From contig CAKSQK010000008.1 in NCBI GenBank assembly GCA_934486785.1, positions 1 through 64,000 on the forward strand: a stretch of DNA of 64,000 nucleotides, given 5' to 3'. Shown piece by piece: positions 15,809 through 25,432 of this stretch. Position 1 is the first letter of the stretch. Each line of letters starts with the position of its first letter. The notes below the pieces were generated by a model that searched no databases, had not been told where the DNA came from, and saw nothing but the letters and a program-made list of their open reading frames with translations. The position numbers and the translations under genes were made by a program. Source of the DNA: an uncultured Niabella sp. GTDB lineage: Bacteria > Bacteroidota > Bacteroidia > Chitinophagales > Chitinophagaceae.

Positions 15809-18217
15809 ATGCAGGTAAAATATATATTTACGATTCTCTTTTCGTTTATTCTTTTCAATGGCAACGCGTATGCGCTTGCCGAACTTAATGCTACTTTTAG
15901 CGGAAATGTAAGGGATGCAAAAACAAATCAACCCTTGTACCACGCCAATATTTCAATTCACCAGTTAAAAATTACCACCCGTACAAATGAGGACGGTGAT
16001 TTTTTGATTAAAGGTTTGCCAGGTGGAAACTTTACGGTTGAAATTTCCCACGTGGGGTACAGATCATTTATCGGAACCATTCACATTGCAGGCAGCACGG
16101 TTAAAAATTTTGAACTTTCAAAAACCGTGGTGGAAGGCGAAAATGTAACAGTAACAGGTGTTTCATCAGCCACGCAATTAAGAGAAGTGCCTGCGCATAT
16201 TTCCATTGTATCAAAAAAAGATCTTGAAAGATCAGCGGGTACTACCATTTTAGATGCAGTTTCAAGGCAGGCCGGCGTGAGCGTGGTAACCACTGGCCCT
16301 GCCATTGCAAAACCTTTTATAAGAGGGCTTGGCTACAACCGTGTGGTAGTTATAAACGACGGTGTGCGCCAGGAAGGCCAGCAATGGGGCGATGAGCATG
16401 GCCTTGAAGTAGATGAATATAGCGCGCAGAAGGTAGAAGTATTGCGCGGCCCCGCCTCGTTAATGTATGGCAGCGATGCCATTGGCGGTGTGATCAATAT
16501 TATTTCAAACACGCCTGTTCCCAATAATTTGGTAAGAGCCCATCTTACTGCAGGCATGAATGCAAACAACCGCATGTGGGGGCAACACGCCAACGTGGCC
16601 GGTAACATCAATGGTTTTAACTGGAACGCTTACGGAAGCTTTAAAAATGCAGCGGATTATAAAAATAAGTTTGATGGCCATGTACTCAACAGCCGTTTTA
16701 ATGAAAAAAACTTTGGCGGATATATTGGCCTGAATAAAAGATGGGGATATTCGCACCTTATTTTCAGCAAGTTCAATCAGCAGATGGGAATGGTGGTAGG
16801 TGAACGCGATGAACACGGAAATTTTATTGCAGAAAATGCTGTAGCTGTGAACCGCAGAAAAATACTAGAGCCATATCAGCACGCCATTCACACCAAACTG
16901 GCGTGGGACAATACTTTCAGCCTGAATGACGGCGGCCGTATTACAGCGCTCGCTGCTTATCAGGTAAATAAAAGAGGTGAATACGGCCATCACAGCCACG
17001 ATCATAATCACGAACACGGCGATGATCACAACCATCACCATATGCATGCGGATGAAGCGCATGTGCGGTTCGATCTGCATACAATCAATTACAACATTGC
17101 CTACCATTTACCGGCCGGTGAAAACCGGAAAACCAGCATCGGCATCAATGGTATGAGCCAGCAAAATACCAATAAAGGCCATGAAGCCATTATACCGGAT
17201 TATCATTTGCTGGATGCGGGGGTTTATGTTTACAGCTCGCGCTCTTTTCGTAAAACAACCGTAAGCGGCGGGCTGCGTTACGACCTTCGCCGTTTTAATG
17301 CCACACAAATGTCTGAAGGCGATGCTATAAAATTCGGGGCGCTGAAAAAAAGCTTTTCCAATATTTCGGCAAGCATGGGTATGGTTCACCAGTTTAACGA
17401 CAAGGTGCTCATTAAAATAAATGGCAGCAGGGGCTTCAGGGCGCCAAACGCATCAGAGCTTACTGCCAATGGAGAACATGAAGGAACCGGCAGGTTTGAA
17501 GCAGGCAACCCCGGCCTGAAAAATGAAACATCGCTATCTTTTGATGCGGGGTTACAGCTTATGACAGACCATGCTGATTTTACCATTGCACCTTTTTACA
17601 ATGCCATCAGCAATTATATTTTCTTTCATAAAGTGCTGGCGGCAAACGGGGCCGATTCAATTATCAACGATGCGCAGGTTTACCGGTTTACACAGCAAAA
17701 CGCAAGGCTGGCGGGCATTGAAGCATCATTTGACCTGCACCCGCACCCTCTTGACTGGCTTCACTTTGAAAACACGTTTAGCTGGGTAAGAGGAAAATTT
17801 AATAATGCTGTAGACGGATCTTATAACCTGCCGCTAATTGCTCCTGCAAGGCTTTTAACGGAATTGAGAGCTGAATTCCCCAAAGAGTTAAACGTGTTTA
17901 AGAACCTTTATATAAAAATTGAAATGGATAACGTGACTGCACAAAACCATTTTTTTGCCGGCTACGGTACGGAAACAAAAACGCCTGGTTATATTTTGCT
18001 CAATACGGGTATTGGCAGTGAAATAGAAATTGGCGGAAGGAAGCTGGCCATCGTAATGTTTTCTTTAAACAATCTTACCAACAAAACGTATCAAAGCCAT
18101 TTAAGCCGTTTAAAATATCTTGAAGAAAATCCTGCAACCGGCAGGGCAGGAGTGTTCAACATGGGGCGCAATTTTACTGCACGCGTTATCATTCCTTTTG
18201 AGTGGCGGGTTCGCTGA
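15809..18217 (+). CDS. TonB-dependent outer-membrane receptor, probable zinc uptake (ZnuD-like)
   Basis: The 802-residue protein has a signal peptide, a carboxypeptidase-regulatory-like domain (about 30-110), a plug domain (about 120-235, with GYNRVVVINDGVRQEGQQWG and VLRGPASLMYGSDAIGGVINI) and a C-terminal beta-barrel ending in an aromatic/basic strand. An extracellular loop at about 392-420 is very rich in His and Asp. Such loops mark the zinc receptor ZnuD, so zinc, or less likely copper or nickel, is the inferred cargo. The start at MQVKYIF is preferred over an in-frame ATG at 15773 because it gives a clean signal peptide. Confidence 0.85.
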   Translation: MQVKYIFTILFSFILFNGNAYALAELNATFSGNVRDAKTNQPLYHANISIHQLKITTRTNEDGDFLIKGLPGGNFTVEISHVGYRSFIGTIHIAGSTVKNFELSKTVVEGENVTVTGVSSATQLREVPAHISIVSKKDLERSAGTTILDAVSRQAGVSVVTTGPAIAKPFIRGLGYNRVVVINDGVRQEGQQWGDEHGLEVDEYSAQKVEVLRGPASLMYGSDAIGGVINIISNTPVPNNLVRAHLTAGMNANNRMWGQHANVAGNINGFNWNAYGSFKNAADYKNKFDGHVLNSRFNEKNFGGYIGLNKRWGYSHLIFSKFNQQMGMVVGERDEHGNFIAENAVAVNRRKILEPYQHAIHTKLAWDNTFSLNDGGRITALAAYQVNKRGEYGHHSHDHNHEHGDDHNHHHMHADEAHVRFDLHTINYNIAYHLPAGENRKTSIGINGMSQQNTNKGHEAIIPDYHLLDAGVYVYSSRSFRKTTVSGGLRYDLRRFNATQMSEGDAIKFGALKKSFSNISASMGMVHQFNDKVLIKINGSRGFRAPNASELTANGEHEGTGRFEAGNPGLKNETSLSFDAGLQLMTDHADFTIAPFYNAISNYIFFHKVLAANGADSIINDAQVYRFTQQNARLAGIEASFDLHPHPLDWLHFENTFSWVRGKFNNAVDGSYNLPLIAPARLLTELRAEFPKELNVFKNLYIKIEMDNVTAQNHFFAGYGTETKTPGYILLNTGIGSEIEIGGRKLAIVMFSLNNLTNKTYQSHLSRLKYLEENPATGRAGVFNMGRNFTARVIIPFEWRVR

Positions 18218-18232
18218 TATTCTGGTTCACCT

Positions 18233-18240
18233 TATCTTCG
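18233..18240 (+). promoter_or_regulatory. Weak candidate -7 box before the thioredoxin-like gene
   Basis: TATCTTCG is one base off TAnnTTTG and sits 20 bases before the ATG at 18261. TTCG lies 19 bases upstream of it. The same octamer serves as the candidate -7 box of prs. Confidence 0.3.
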
Positions 18241-18260
18241 TGTGATAAATTTTAAAAATC

Positions 18261-18755
18261 ATGCGAATTATATTGATACTCCTTTTTATGGCCGCTTCCA
18301 GCGCGGGCTTTGCACAGGGCGCGGAAAAATTCTCGGCTTACAATCCTTCAGAAGATGCGGCGGCAGCCATTGACAAAGCCGTAGCAAAAGCATCAAAAGA
18401 AAAAAAACACGTGCTGGTGCAGGTGGGTGGCAACTGGTGTAGCTGGTGCGCTAAGTTTGTTAAATTAAGTAAAGAAGATGCGCAAATAGATTCTTTGCTG
18501 AACGCTTCGTTTGTGGTTTACCATTTAAATTATAGCAAAGAAAACAGGAACCTGCCGGTTTTGGCCAAATACTCTTTTCCCCAGCGGTTTGGGTTTCCTG
18601 TTTTTCTTATCATTGATGCAAACGGCAAGCTGCTTCACACGCAAAATTCTGCTTACCTTGAGGAGGGCAGCAGCCACGGTAAGCAAAAGGTAATGGACTT
18701 TCTTACAGCCTGGACGCCGCAGGCGCTTGACCCCGAAAGATACAAACCTCAATAA
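18261..18755 (+). CDS. Exported thioredoxin-like protein
   Basis: The 164-residue protein starts with a signal peptide ending at AGFAQG, so it acts in the periplasm. A thioredoxin-like domain follows with redox motif CSWC at residues 60-63 in GNWCSWCAKF, and the cis-Pro region FGFPVFLIIDANGK at about 113-126. It resembles the thioredoxin_7/DUF255-like group; its partner is unknown. The stop codon overlaps the next start by one base (TAATG), which indicates translational coupling to the DUF4442 gene. Confidence 0.88.
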   Translation: MRIILILLFMAASSAGFAQGAEKFSAYNPSEDAAAAIDKAVAKASKEKKHVLVQVGGNWCSWCAKFVKLSKEDAQIDSLLNASFVVYHLNYSKENRNLPVLAKYSFPQRFGFPVFLIIDANGKLLHTQNSAYLEEGSSHGKQKVMDFLTAWTPQALDPERYKPQ

Positions 18756-19240
18756 TGCCAGTACAGCCAAATGCTTTTATAAAACGCATCAGCAACCCGC
18801 TTCAATTCAAACTTTTTTTATTAAAAAAGTTGCCGGCAGGCTATTTTGCCGGGTTAAAAGTTGAAACAATTACGGCTGACAGTTGCACGGTATCGGTTCC
18901 TTATAAATGGTTCAATAAAAATCCGTTTCGCTCCACTTATTTTGCAAGCCTTGCCATGGCGGCGGAATTAAGTACGGGCGCTTTGGCTATGGCTAATGTT
19001 TATGGCAGAAAGCCACAGGTATCTATGCTGGTTACCGGTTTGGAAGCCGCGTATTATAAAAAGGCTACATCCAAAACATTTTTTACCTGTAACGCAGGAC
19101 AAAAATTTACTGATGCTGTGAACGCGGCTATTGCAACTGCAGCGCCACAGGTGGTGCAGGCAGTTGCCATCGGTGTAAACGCCGCGGGTGAGGAAATAGC
19201 AAGATTCACCATTACATGGTCGTTTAAAAGAAAAACATAA
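18755..19240 (+). CDS. DUF4442 hotdog-fold protein
   Basis: The 161-residue protein has the hotdog fold of the DUF4442 group, related to acyl-CoA thioesterases. It shows VSVPYKWFNKNPFRSTYFASLAMAAELSTG near the N terminus, of which NPFRSTYFA and AAELSTG are the most typical parts. No activity has been shown that would let me name a substrate. The one-base overlap with the upstream thioredoxin-like gene shows that they share an mRNA, but I see no obvious functional link. Confidence 0.8.
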   Translation: MPVQPNAFIKRISNPLQFKLFLLKKLPAGYFAGLKVETITADSCTVSVPYKWFNKNPFRSTYFASLAMAAELSTGALAMANVYGRKPQVSMLVTGLEAAYYKKATSKTFFTCNAGQKFTDAVNAAIATAAPQVVQAVAIGVNAAGEEIARFTITWSFKRKT

Positions 19241-19292
19241 AATAAGTTTTGTTACCTTCAACCCTAAACATTGGTACAACAAAATTATCTGT

Positions 19293-20696
19293 ATGAAAAT
19301 TGCATTTCACGGGGCTGCACAAACCGTAACAGGTTCTAAGCATTTACTCACATTAAAGAATGGTAAAAAAATATTATTGGACTGTGGCATGTACCAGGGC
19401 ATGGGCGGCAAAGAAGATGCGCTAAATCGCAACTTTGGATTTGACAGCAGCGAGGTAGATGCCATGATCCTGTCGCATGCGCATATTGATCACTCGGGGC
19501 TGATACCCAAACTTGTCTCTGAAGGGTTTTTAGGAAATATTTATTGTACCGATGCTACAAAAGACCTGGCTTCAATACTCTTAATGGACAGTGCAGAAAT
19601 TCAGGAAAGTGACGCAAAGTTTATGGAAAAAAGGCGCCTTCAGTCTTCAAAGGAATACATAAAACCCATTTATACAGTTGATGATGCGCGAAGGAGCATC
19701 AACCAGTTTATAGCAAAAAATTATAAGGAATGGTTTGATGTAACCGAGGGGGTGCAATGTATGTTTACCGATGCCGGGCACATTATTGGCAGCCAGTGTG
19801 TGCATTTAAGAATACAGGAAGACGGTAAACAAACCAATATTACTTTTAGCGGTGATCTTGGCCGCTACCGCGATATTATCCTGCGTTCACCCGAAACCTT
19901 TCCTCAGGCAGATTACATCATCATGGAATCTACTTACGGCAACAGCCTTCATGAAAATGTAACGGGCACCGAGGATGTTTTGCAGGAGTGGATACAAAAG
20001 ACCTGTATTGAAAATAAAGGCAAGCTCATCCTTCCGGCTTTCAGCGTTGGGCGCACACAGGAAATTTTGTTTCACCTGAACCAGCTAAGCCTGGAGCGCC
20101 GCCTGCCGCTGATACCGTTTTTTGTAGACAGCCCGCTGAGCATTGAAGCTACTGATATGGTAAAACGTTACCCGCAATACTTTAACCGGCGCATCCAAAA
20201 TATTTTAAAAAGTGATGATGATCCTTTTTCTTTTCCGGGTTTGAACTATGTAAAAAGTGTTGACCAGTCAAAGGCTTTAAACTATATGAACGGGCCGATG
20301 GTCATTATTTCAGCAAGCGGGATGGCTGATGCCGGCCGGGTGAAGCACCACATCAGCAATAATATTGAAAACTCGCGCAACGCTGTGGTAATGACAGGTT
20401 ATTGCGAGCCGGGTTCGCTGGGTGCGCGGTTATTGGGCGGCGCTAAAGAAGTAGGTATTTTTGGCGTGGAACACCAGGTAAACGCCTCCATTGGCAGCAT
20501 TCGCAGTATGAGCGCTCACGGCGATTATGAAGACATGAGCCAGTGGCTGGCCTGCCAAAACCCCCGCGAGGTGAAAAAACTGTTTTTGGTACACGGCGAA
20601 CCGGACGTTCAGCAGGCCTTTAAAAGCAGGCTGGTTAAAAAAGGTTTTACCGACGTGCTGATACCTGAAAGGCATTTTGAAACCGGTTTATCTTAA
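19293..20696 (+). CDS. Beta-CASP metallo-beta-lactamase RNA-processing nuclease
   Basis: The 467-residue protein has the metallo-beta-lactamase motif HAHIDHSG (about 62-69), further ligands in DAGHIIGS and SGDLGRY, and the beta-CASP insertion with SASGMADAGRVKHHI. It ends with a C-terminal HGEP motif. This is the CPSF73-like/YSH1 group of bacterial proteins annotated as RNA-metabolizing MBL proteins. Ribonuclease activity is likely, but the in-cell substrate is unknown. The gene ends at a clear terminator and appears to be monocistronic. Confidence 0.92.
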   Translation: MKIAFHGAAQTVTGSKHLLTLKNGKKILLDCGMYQGMGGKEDALNRNFGFDSSEVDAMILSHAHIDHSGLIPKLVSEGFLGNIYCTDATKDLASILLMDSAEIQESDAKFMEKRRLQSSKEYIKPIYTVDDARRSINQFIAKNYKEWFDVTEGVQCMFTDAGHIIGSQCVHLRIQEDGKQTNITFSGDLGRYRDIILRSPETFPQADYIIMESTYGNSLHENVTGTEDVLQEWIQKTCIENKGKLILPAFSVGRTQEILFHLNQLSLERRLPLIPFFVDSPLSIEATDMVKRYPQYFNRRIQNILKSDDDPFSFPGLNYVKSVDQSKALNYMNGPMVIISASGMADAGRVKHHISNNIENSRNAVVMTGYCEPGSLGARLLGGAKEVGIFGVEHQVNASIGSIRSMSAHGDYEDMSQWLACQNPREVKKLFLVHGEPDVQQAFKSRLVKKGFTDVLIPERHFETGLS

Positions 20697-20725
20697 TAAT
20701 TTTCAAATACGTTATCTATATTATA

Positions 20726-20750
20726 AACCATCTTTACGGATGGTTTTTTT
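20726..20750 (+). terminator. Terminator of the beta-CASP nuclease gene
   Basis: AACCATC pairs with GATGGTT around a six-base loop, followed by a run of seven T. It lies 30 bases after the stop codon. Confidence 0.85.
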
Positions 20751-20856
20751 GCTAATAAACAGCCTGCATTTTTCACAATTCTTTTACAATAACAGTGTAA
20801 TCCATTTTATCCATTTCCCGTCTTATAATAAACACCAGAAAAAAGGGGAAACAAAA

Positions 20857-21456
20857 ATGAAAAGATTATTTAAACTGTTAGGCTTATCTGCACTAATTGT
20901 TATTGTTTTGGCAGGTTGTGGTCCTACAGCACATATAGAAACAAGCAATAACGTAAACTTTGATCAATACCGGTCTTTTGCGTGGGTAAATCCCAAGCAT
21001 CAGCGCCAGGAAGGGTTGATGGAAGAGCGCATTAAAAATGCCATTAGTAAAGAGCTGCAACGTTCAAAAGGATGGAAAGAAGACAACAGCAATCCTGATG
21101 TACTGCTGAGCTATGATGTATTGAACGAAAGAACTACAAAATTACACTCAGACCCAATGTATTCCTGGGGTGGCTTCAGAACTTTTTACAACCCGTACTA
21201 TAGTAGGTTTTACAACGTGTACTATCCTTCCATGTTCATGGGTTATAACACCTACGAGGTTCCGGCGCGTGAAGGTACTATAGCCATCACAATGGTTGAG
21301 GCAAGAACCGAAAAAACAATTTTACAGGGCTGGGCAACCGATGAAGTAAGCAACCGCAGGTTAAGTGGAGCTGAGGTTGACAGAATTGTAGCCGCTATTT
21401 TTAAGAAATGGGATTCTCAAATAAGGCATGGCGATAGATATTATAGTAAACGCTAA
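20857..21456 (+). CDS. DUF4136 lipoprotein
   Basis: The 199-residue protein begins with a lipoprotein signal, with lipobox LAGC giving the acylated Cys near residue 21. The DUF4136 domain follows: FDQYRSFAWVNP near the start, NPDVLLSYDV in the middle and a C-terminal VDRIVAAIFKKW helix. An aromatic, Tyr-rich central stretch (about 100-130) is notable. It is probably attached to the periplasmic face of a membrane, and its function is unknown. The start at 20857 is chosen because it gives the signal peptide and lies after the upstream terminator. Confidence 0.88.
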   Translation: MKRLFKLLGLSALIVIVLAGCGPTAHIETSNNVNFDQYRSFAWVNPKHQRQEGLMEERIKNAISKELQRSKGWKEDNSNPDVLLSYDVLNERTTKLHSDPMYSWGGFRTFYNPYYSRFYNVYYPSMFMGYNTYEVPAREGTIAITMVEARTEKTILQGWATDEVSNRRLSGAEVDRIVAAIFKKWDSQIRHGDRYYSKR

Positions 21457-21507
21457 CCTGTAAAAGACATTATTAAGCATAGTAGTTTGGTTTGGTAGTT
21501 ACAATAA

Positions 21508-21538
21508 GCTCCTGCTATTTTTAGCGGGGGCTTTTTTA
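21508..21538 (+). terminator. Terminator of the DUF4136 gene
   Basis: A ten-pair stem (21508-21517 with 21522-21531, two G-T pairs) closed by a four-base loop is followed by six T. It separates the housekeeping region from the glycan-utilization locus. Confidence 0.85.
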
Positions 21539-21639
21539 TTTGTAGCTTTTGTAGCATTCTTACATTTTTTACAGTATCACTTACAAAAATTACAGAAAAA
21601 AGCTGCAAACGGGTATAATTTGCTTGCAATTATACTTTT

Positions 21640-23070
21640 ATGTCATTTAGAACAATTGCTTTTATAATATCACTATTGTTTGCTCTGTTTCTTACAGGCG
21701 TTATGGCAAAAGGCAGTGAAGTTTATCCCAACCCCAATACGAAGCCTAATGTGCTGTTTATAGTGGTAGACGATATGAACACGTTGGGTGTAAAAAAGAA
21801 TTACCCGCAATTAAAAGTTCCTGCCATTACCAAACTTATGGAAGAATCGTACTACTTTTCCAACGGAACCTGCGCAGCTCCGGTTTGTAATCCATCCCGC
21901 ACCGCTTTTTTTAGCGGTAGGTCTCCGCACAATACCGGGTCATATTTTAATGGTGTCAATCCCTGGCTGAAATCCCAATCTCTTGCGGCAACAGAAGTGA
22001 TGCCTGAAACCTTTCAAAAGAATGGGTACACTACCTGGGCCGGCGGAAAGATCTTTCATGTGTTGCCCAACGATGGCCGTGAGAAAAAAATGTTTGATAA
22101 TGAAATTTATAAAGGAGGTTATGGTCCTTTTAGTAATAACAAAAAAGATGGTGTAGGGCGTTGGAACGTAATTGAGCCCTGGACAAATGCCGACACTGAT
22201 TTTACTGACGTGGTGAACGCTGACCGGTTGGTTGCATTCTTGTCCCAATCACACCAGAAACCATTTTTTGCCTACTTCGGCCTCTATCGGCCTCACTCGC
22301 CATACACAGCTCCCAAAAGGTTTTACGATCTGTACAAAGACGTCATCTTTACACCGCCGCCTGGTTTTGAACCTAATGACGTTGACGATGTGCCCGCCTG
22401 GGGCAAACAATTGTTGGGCAATATGAATTTTATGCAGCGTGAGGGAAGGAGTAAAAGAGATGTATGGATGGAATATATGCGGGCTTACTGTGCCAACACT
22501 TCATTTGCCGACTGGAACGTGGGCCGGGTTCTTGAAGCTCTTGACAAGAGTGCTTATGCTAATAATACTATTGTTATTTTCATTTCAGATAATGGCTTTC
22601 ATACGGGCGTAAAAAACCACTGGCAAAAAGGTACGCTTTGGAATGCTTCCAGCAACATTCCTTTTCTCATACGCCTGCCTGCTAAGAAAAAAATGGTTTT
22701 ACCACAAACGGTAAATACTCTTGATATTTATCCTACTCTCATTGAGTTTTGTGGCTTGCAACCGCCTGCACATACTTTAGATGGAAAGAGTATGGTGCCG
22801 CTGTTTCGCAATCCATCGGCGGCATGGGGCAAAAACGGACTCACTTTTTACGGCGAAGGATTTACAGGCGTATTAAGTGAGCGGTACCGCTATATCCGCT
22901 ATCCTGACGGGACGGAGGAGTTGTATGACCATAACTCTGATCCATACGAATTAAAAAATATAGCAAACGAGCCCTCGATGACCGCTGTAAAAAAAGAAAT
23001 GAGCAGATCAGTACCCTCAATTTTTGCAAAGTCGCTGGGTGGCAAAAACATGAGTCAACCTGAGGAATGA
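21640..23070 (+). CDS. S1-family sulfatase 1 (iduronate-2-sulfatase-like)
   Basis: The 476-residue protein has a signal peptide, then the sulfatase core. It has metal ligands in VVDDMN (about 41-46) and the active-site motif CNPSR with Cys83, which must be converted to formylglycine. ISDNGFHTG carries the second metal pair, followed by the conserved Lys of KNHWQKGTLW. The layout with a WAGGKIFH segment resembles iduronate-2-sulfatase-type enzymes, but the substrate is not provable here. It opens the sulfated-glycan locus, with the GH2 gene 65 bases downstream. No maturase gene is nearby. Confidence 0.9.
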   Translation: MSFRTIAFIISLLFALFLTGVMAKGSEVYPNPNTKPNVLFIVVDDMNTLGVKKNYPQLKVPAITKLMEESYYFSNGTCAAPVCNPSRTAFFSGRSPHNTGSYFNGVNPWLKSQSLAATEVMPETFQKNGYTTWAGGKIFHVLPNDGREKKMFDNEIYKGGYGPFSNNKKDGVGRWNVIEPWTNADTDFTDVVNADRLVAFLSQSHQKPFFAYFGLYRPHSPYTAPKRFYDLYKDVIFTPPPGFEPNDVDDVPAWGKQLLGNMNFMQREGRSKRDVWMEYMRAYCANTSFADWNVGRVLEALDKSAYANNTIVIFISDNGFHTGVKNHWQKGTLWNASSNIPFLIRLPAKKKMVLPQTVNTLDIYPTLIEFCGLQPPAHTLDGKSMVPLFRNPSAAWGKNGLTFYGEGFTGVLSERYRYIRYPDGTEELYDHNSDPYELKNIANEPSMTAVKKEMSRSVPSIFAKSLGGKNMSQPEE

Positions 23071-23135
23071 TAACAGTAAAGACCCATACTCAGGTACACA
23101 TAAAACAACGTATAACTGAACAGAAAAATTGAACT

Positions 23136-25364
23136 ATGCAAAAATTGTTTTGGTTGTTGCTGGCTTTGGCAGTGCAGCAAGCAGGAGCGCAGTATAAGCA
23201 GGCGCCGGTTAACTTAACTACAGAATGGGGTGTGCGTGTAAAACCGGCAAACGCCTGGCAGGAATACCCGCGCCCGCAAATGGTGCGCACCCAGTGGCAA
23301 AATCTGAATGGATTGTGGAACTATGCCATTACCAAAAAAGGAGCTTCGCAACCCTCTGTATTTGACGGCAAAATATTAGTGCCATACCCTATAGAATCAT
23401 CTTTATCGGGTGTGGGCAAATCTTTACTACCCGATCAGGAGCTTTGGTACCAGACAAAATTTTCAATTCCCAGGGATTGGAAAGGAAATGACATCATACT
23501 TCGCTTTGATGCAGTAGACTGGAAGACATCAGTTTGGATTAACGGCCAAAAGGCGGGTGAACACAAAGGCGGTTTTAACCCTTTTTCGTTTAACATTACG
23601 CCTTATTTAAAAACCACTGGCGGTAATGAGCTGGTTGTTTCGGTTTGGGATCCTACTGATACAGATTTCCAGGCGCGTGGAAAACAGGTACTGGATCCCA
23701 AGGGAATCTGGTACACGACAGTTTCGGGTATCTGGCAAACTGTATGGCTGGAACCGGTAGCTAAAACAGCCATCACTACTTTTAACCCTGTAGCGGATAT
23801 TGATAACAGCCGTATATATTTCAACATTGCAGGCCAGGGAGATACAAGCAACACGCTTGTAAACATAAACATATCTTATAAAGGAAAAGAAGTAAAAAAA
23901 ATCACGGTTCCTTATCATCATACCATCAGCGTTGATATTGCCAATGCCAGATTATGGGAACCAGGAAACCCTGAAATATATGATACAGAAATAAAATTAT
24001 TACGCGATGGGAAAGTGGTGGATGCTTTCAAAACATACTTTGCCATGCGCAAAGTGAGTCTTGTAAAAGATGCTGACGGCTATGTGCGCTTAGGATTGAA
24101 TGATAAACCCATCTTTCATTACGGAACGCTTGACCAGGGATGGTGGCCTGACGGTTTACTTACACCGCCATCGGATGCGGCCATGCTGTATGATATGATA
24201 AAGTTGAAAAAAATGGGTTTTAACACCATTCGTAAACACATTAAAGTAGAACCAGCAAGATTTTATTTTCATGCCGACACCATGGGCATCTTATTGTGGC
24301 AGGATATGCCTTCAGGTTTTAAATGGCCCAACCATCCTTCGCATGTAGATGCTTATGCAGCTGAAGACTGGGTGCGCCCGGTTGAATCTGCCAGGCAATT
24401 TGAAGCAGAATGGAAGTCTATCATTGATCATCTTCGTTTCTTTCCCAGCATTGTAATGTGGGTGCCGCTGAATGAGGGATGGGGGCAGTATGATACGAAA
24501 CGCTTAAACGACTGGACTAAAAATTATGATCCCACCCGCTTGGTAAATACCCCCAGCGGCTGGACAGACCGGGGTGTAGGCGATGTTTTGGACGCACACC
24601 AGTACCCTGGCCCGGGCATGTACGATCTATCGCAAAGTAATGGCAGGTCGCTGGTGTTAGGTGAGTTTGGCGGGCTTGGATTGGTGATAAAAAATCACAT
24701 CTGGAACCCCAATAAAAGAAACTGGGGCTATAAAACCTATACAGAAGATTCCATACTCATTCGCGAGTATACGGAGCTGATGCATAACCTGCATCTCATG
24801 ATACCACGTGGTCTGGCTGCAGCTATTTATACGCAAACTACAGACGTAGAGGGAGAAGTGAACGGCCTGATGACTTACGACCGTAAAGTGATAAAGATAC
24901 CCATGGGGCTTTTGCAGCAATTACACAAGCCTCTTTATGAAGAACCGGCAGGTAAGATTACGTACATCAACCAGGCAACAGAGGCAGACAAGCCAACGTT
25001 CAGCTACAGCGGCGCAGCTGCTTACAATTGGATGCGTCAGGGCAACCCTACTTCATTTCAAAAAACGCAGCAGCCTGTGGTAGTAAAAAAAGGCCACAAT
25101 GTATATGCTTACCAGGATGTGCTGCTATCCGGCATACCTAAAGGGCTGGGAATAAAATTGTATGCCTCCGGAGATGCGCGCATATACATCAATGGCAATC
25201 TGGTTTGGAAAGAAGATCAGGTAAGAATTAAAAGGCATTATGATGATATCAATTTATCTGATGGCATCAAATATTTAAAAACCGGTGCCAATCGTATAGC
25301 TGTAGAAACAATGAATGCCTCACAGGATGTAAAATTCGATTTTAGTCTGTATCGGTTGGATTAA
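23136..25364 (+). CDS. GH2-family exported glycosidase (beta-galactosidase/glucuronidase-like)
   Basis: The 742-residue protein has a signal peptide ending at QQAGAQ. A jelly-roll sugar-binding domain follows (about 40-210), then an Ig-like domain and a GH2 TIM barrel. The acid/base is Glu447 in NEGWGQ and the nucleophile is Glu510 in GEFGG. A C-terminal beta-sandwich (about 650-742) ends in a WIDD-like region, SGDARIYINGNLVW, typical of accessory carbohydrate-binding modules. It would remove a beta-linked sugar (galactose, glucuronate, mannose or other) from the glycan in the periplasm. It is convergent with the GH43 gene. Confidence 0.9.
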   Translation: MQKLFWLLLALAVQQAGAQYKQAPVNLTTEWGVRVKPANAWQEYPRPQMVRTQWQNLNGLWNYAITKKGASQPSVFDGKILVPYPIESSLSGVGKSLLPDQELWYQTKFSIPRDWKGNDIILRFDAVDWKTSVWINGQKAGEHKGGFNPFSFNITPYLKTTGGNELVVSVWDPTDTDFQARGKQVLDPKGIWYTTVSGIWQTVWLEPVAKTAITTFNPVADIDNSRIYFNIAGQGDTSNTLVNINISYKGKEVKKITVPYHHTISVDIANARLWEPGNPEIYDTEIKLLRDGKVVDAFKTYFAMRKVSLVKDADGYVRLGLNDKPIFHYGTLDQGWWPDGLLTPPSDAAMLYDMIKLKKMGFNTIRKHIKVEPARFYFHADTMGILLWQDMPSGFKWPNHPSHVDAYAAEDWVRPVESARQFEAEWKSIIDHLRFFPSIVMWVPLNEGWGQYDTKRLNDWTKNYDPTRLVNTPSGWTDRGVGDVLDAHQYPGPGMYDLSQSNGRSLVLGEFGGLGLVIKNHIWNPNKRNWGYKTYTEDSILIREYTELMHNLHLMIPRGLAAAIYTQTTDVEGEVNGLMTYDRKVIKIPMGLLQQLHKPLYEEPAGKITYINQATEADKPTFSYSGAAAYNWMRQGNPTSFQKTQQPVVVKKGHNVYAYQDVLLSGIPKGLGIKLYASGDARIYINGNLVWKEDQVRIKRHYDDINLSDGIKYLKTGANRIAVETMNASQDVKFDFSLYRLD

Positions 25365-25432
25365 CAAATTTCTATTAGCAATTCCGCGTTCACTTAAAAT
25401 CGTTGCAAATGTTTACAAGCTGTTGCGATGAT

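Noticed and set aside
16981..17070. His/Asp-rich repeat-like stretch in the TonB receptor gene
   Set aside because: It looks like a short tandem repeat (CAC/GAT/CAT codons), but it is in frame and fits an extracellular metal-binding loop, so it is described as part of the protein and not as a repeat element.
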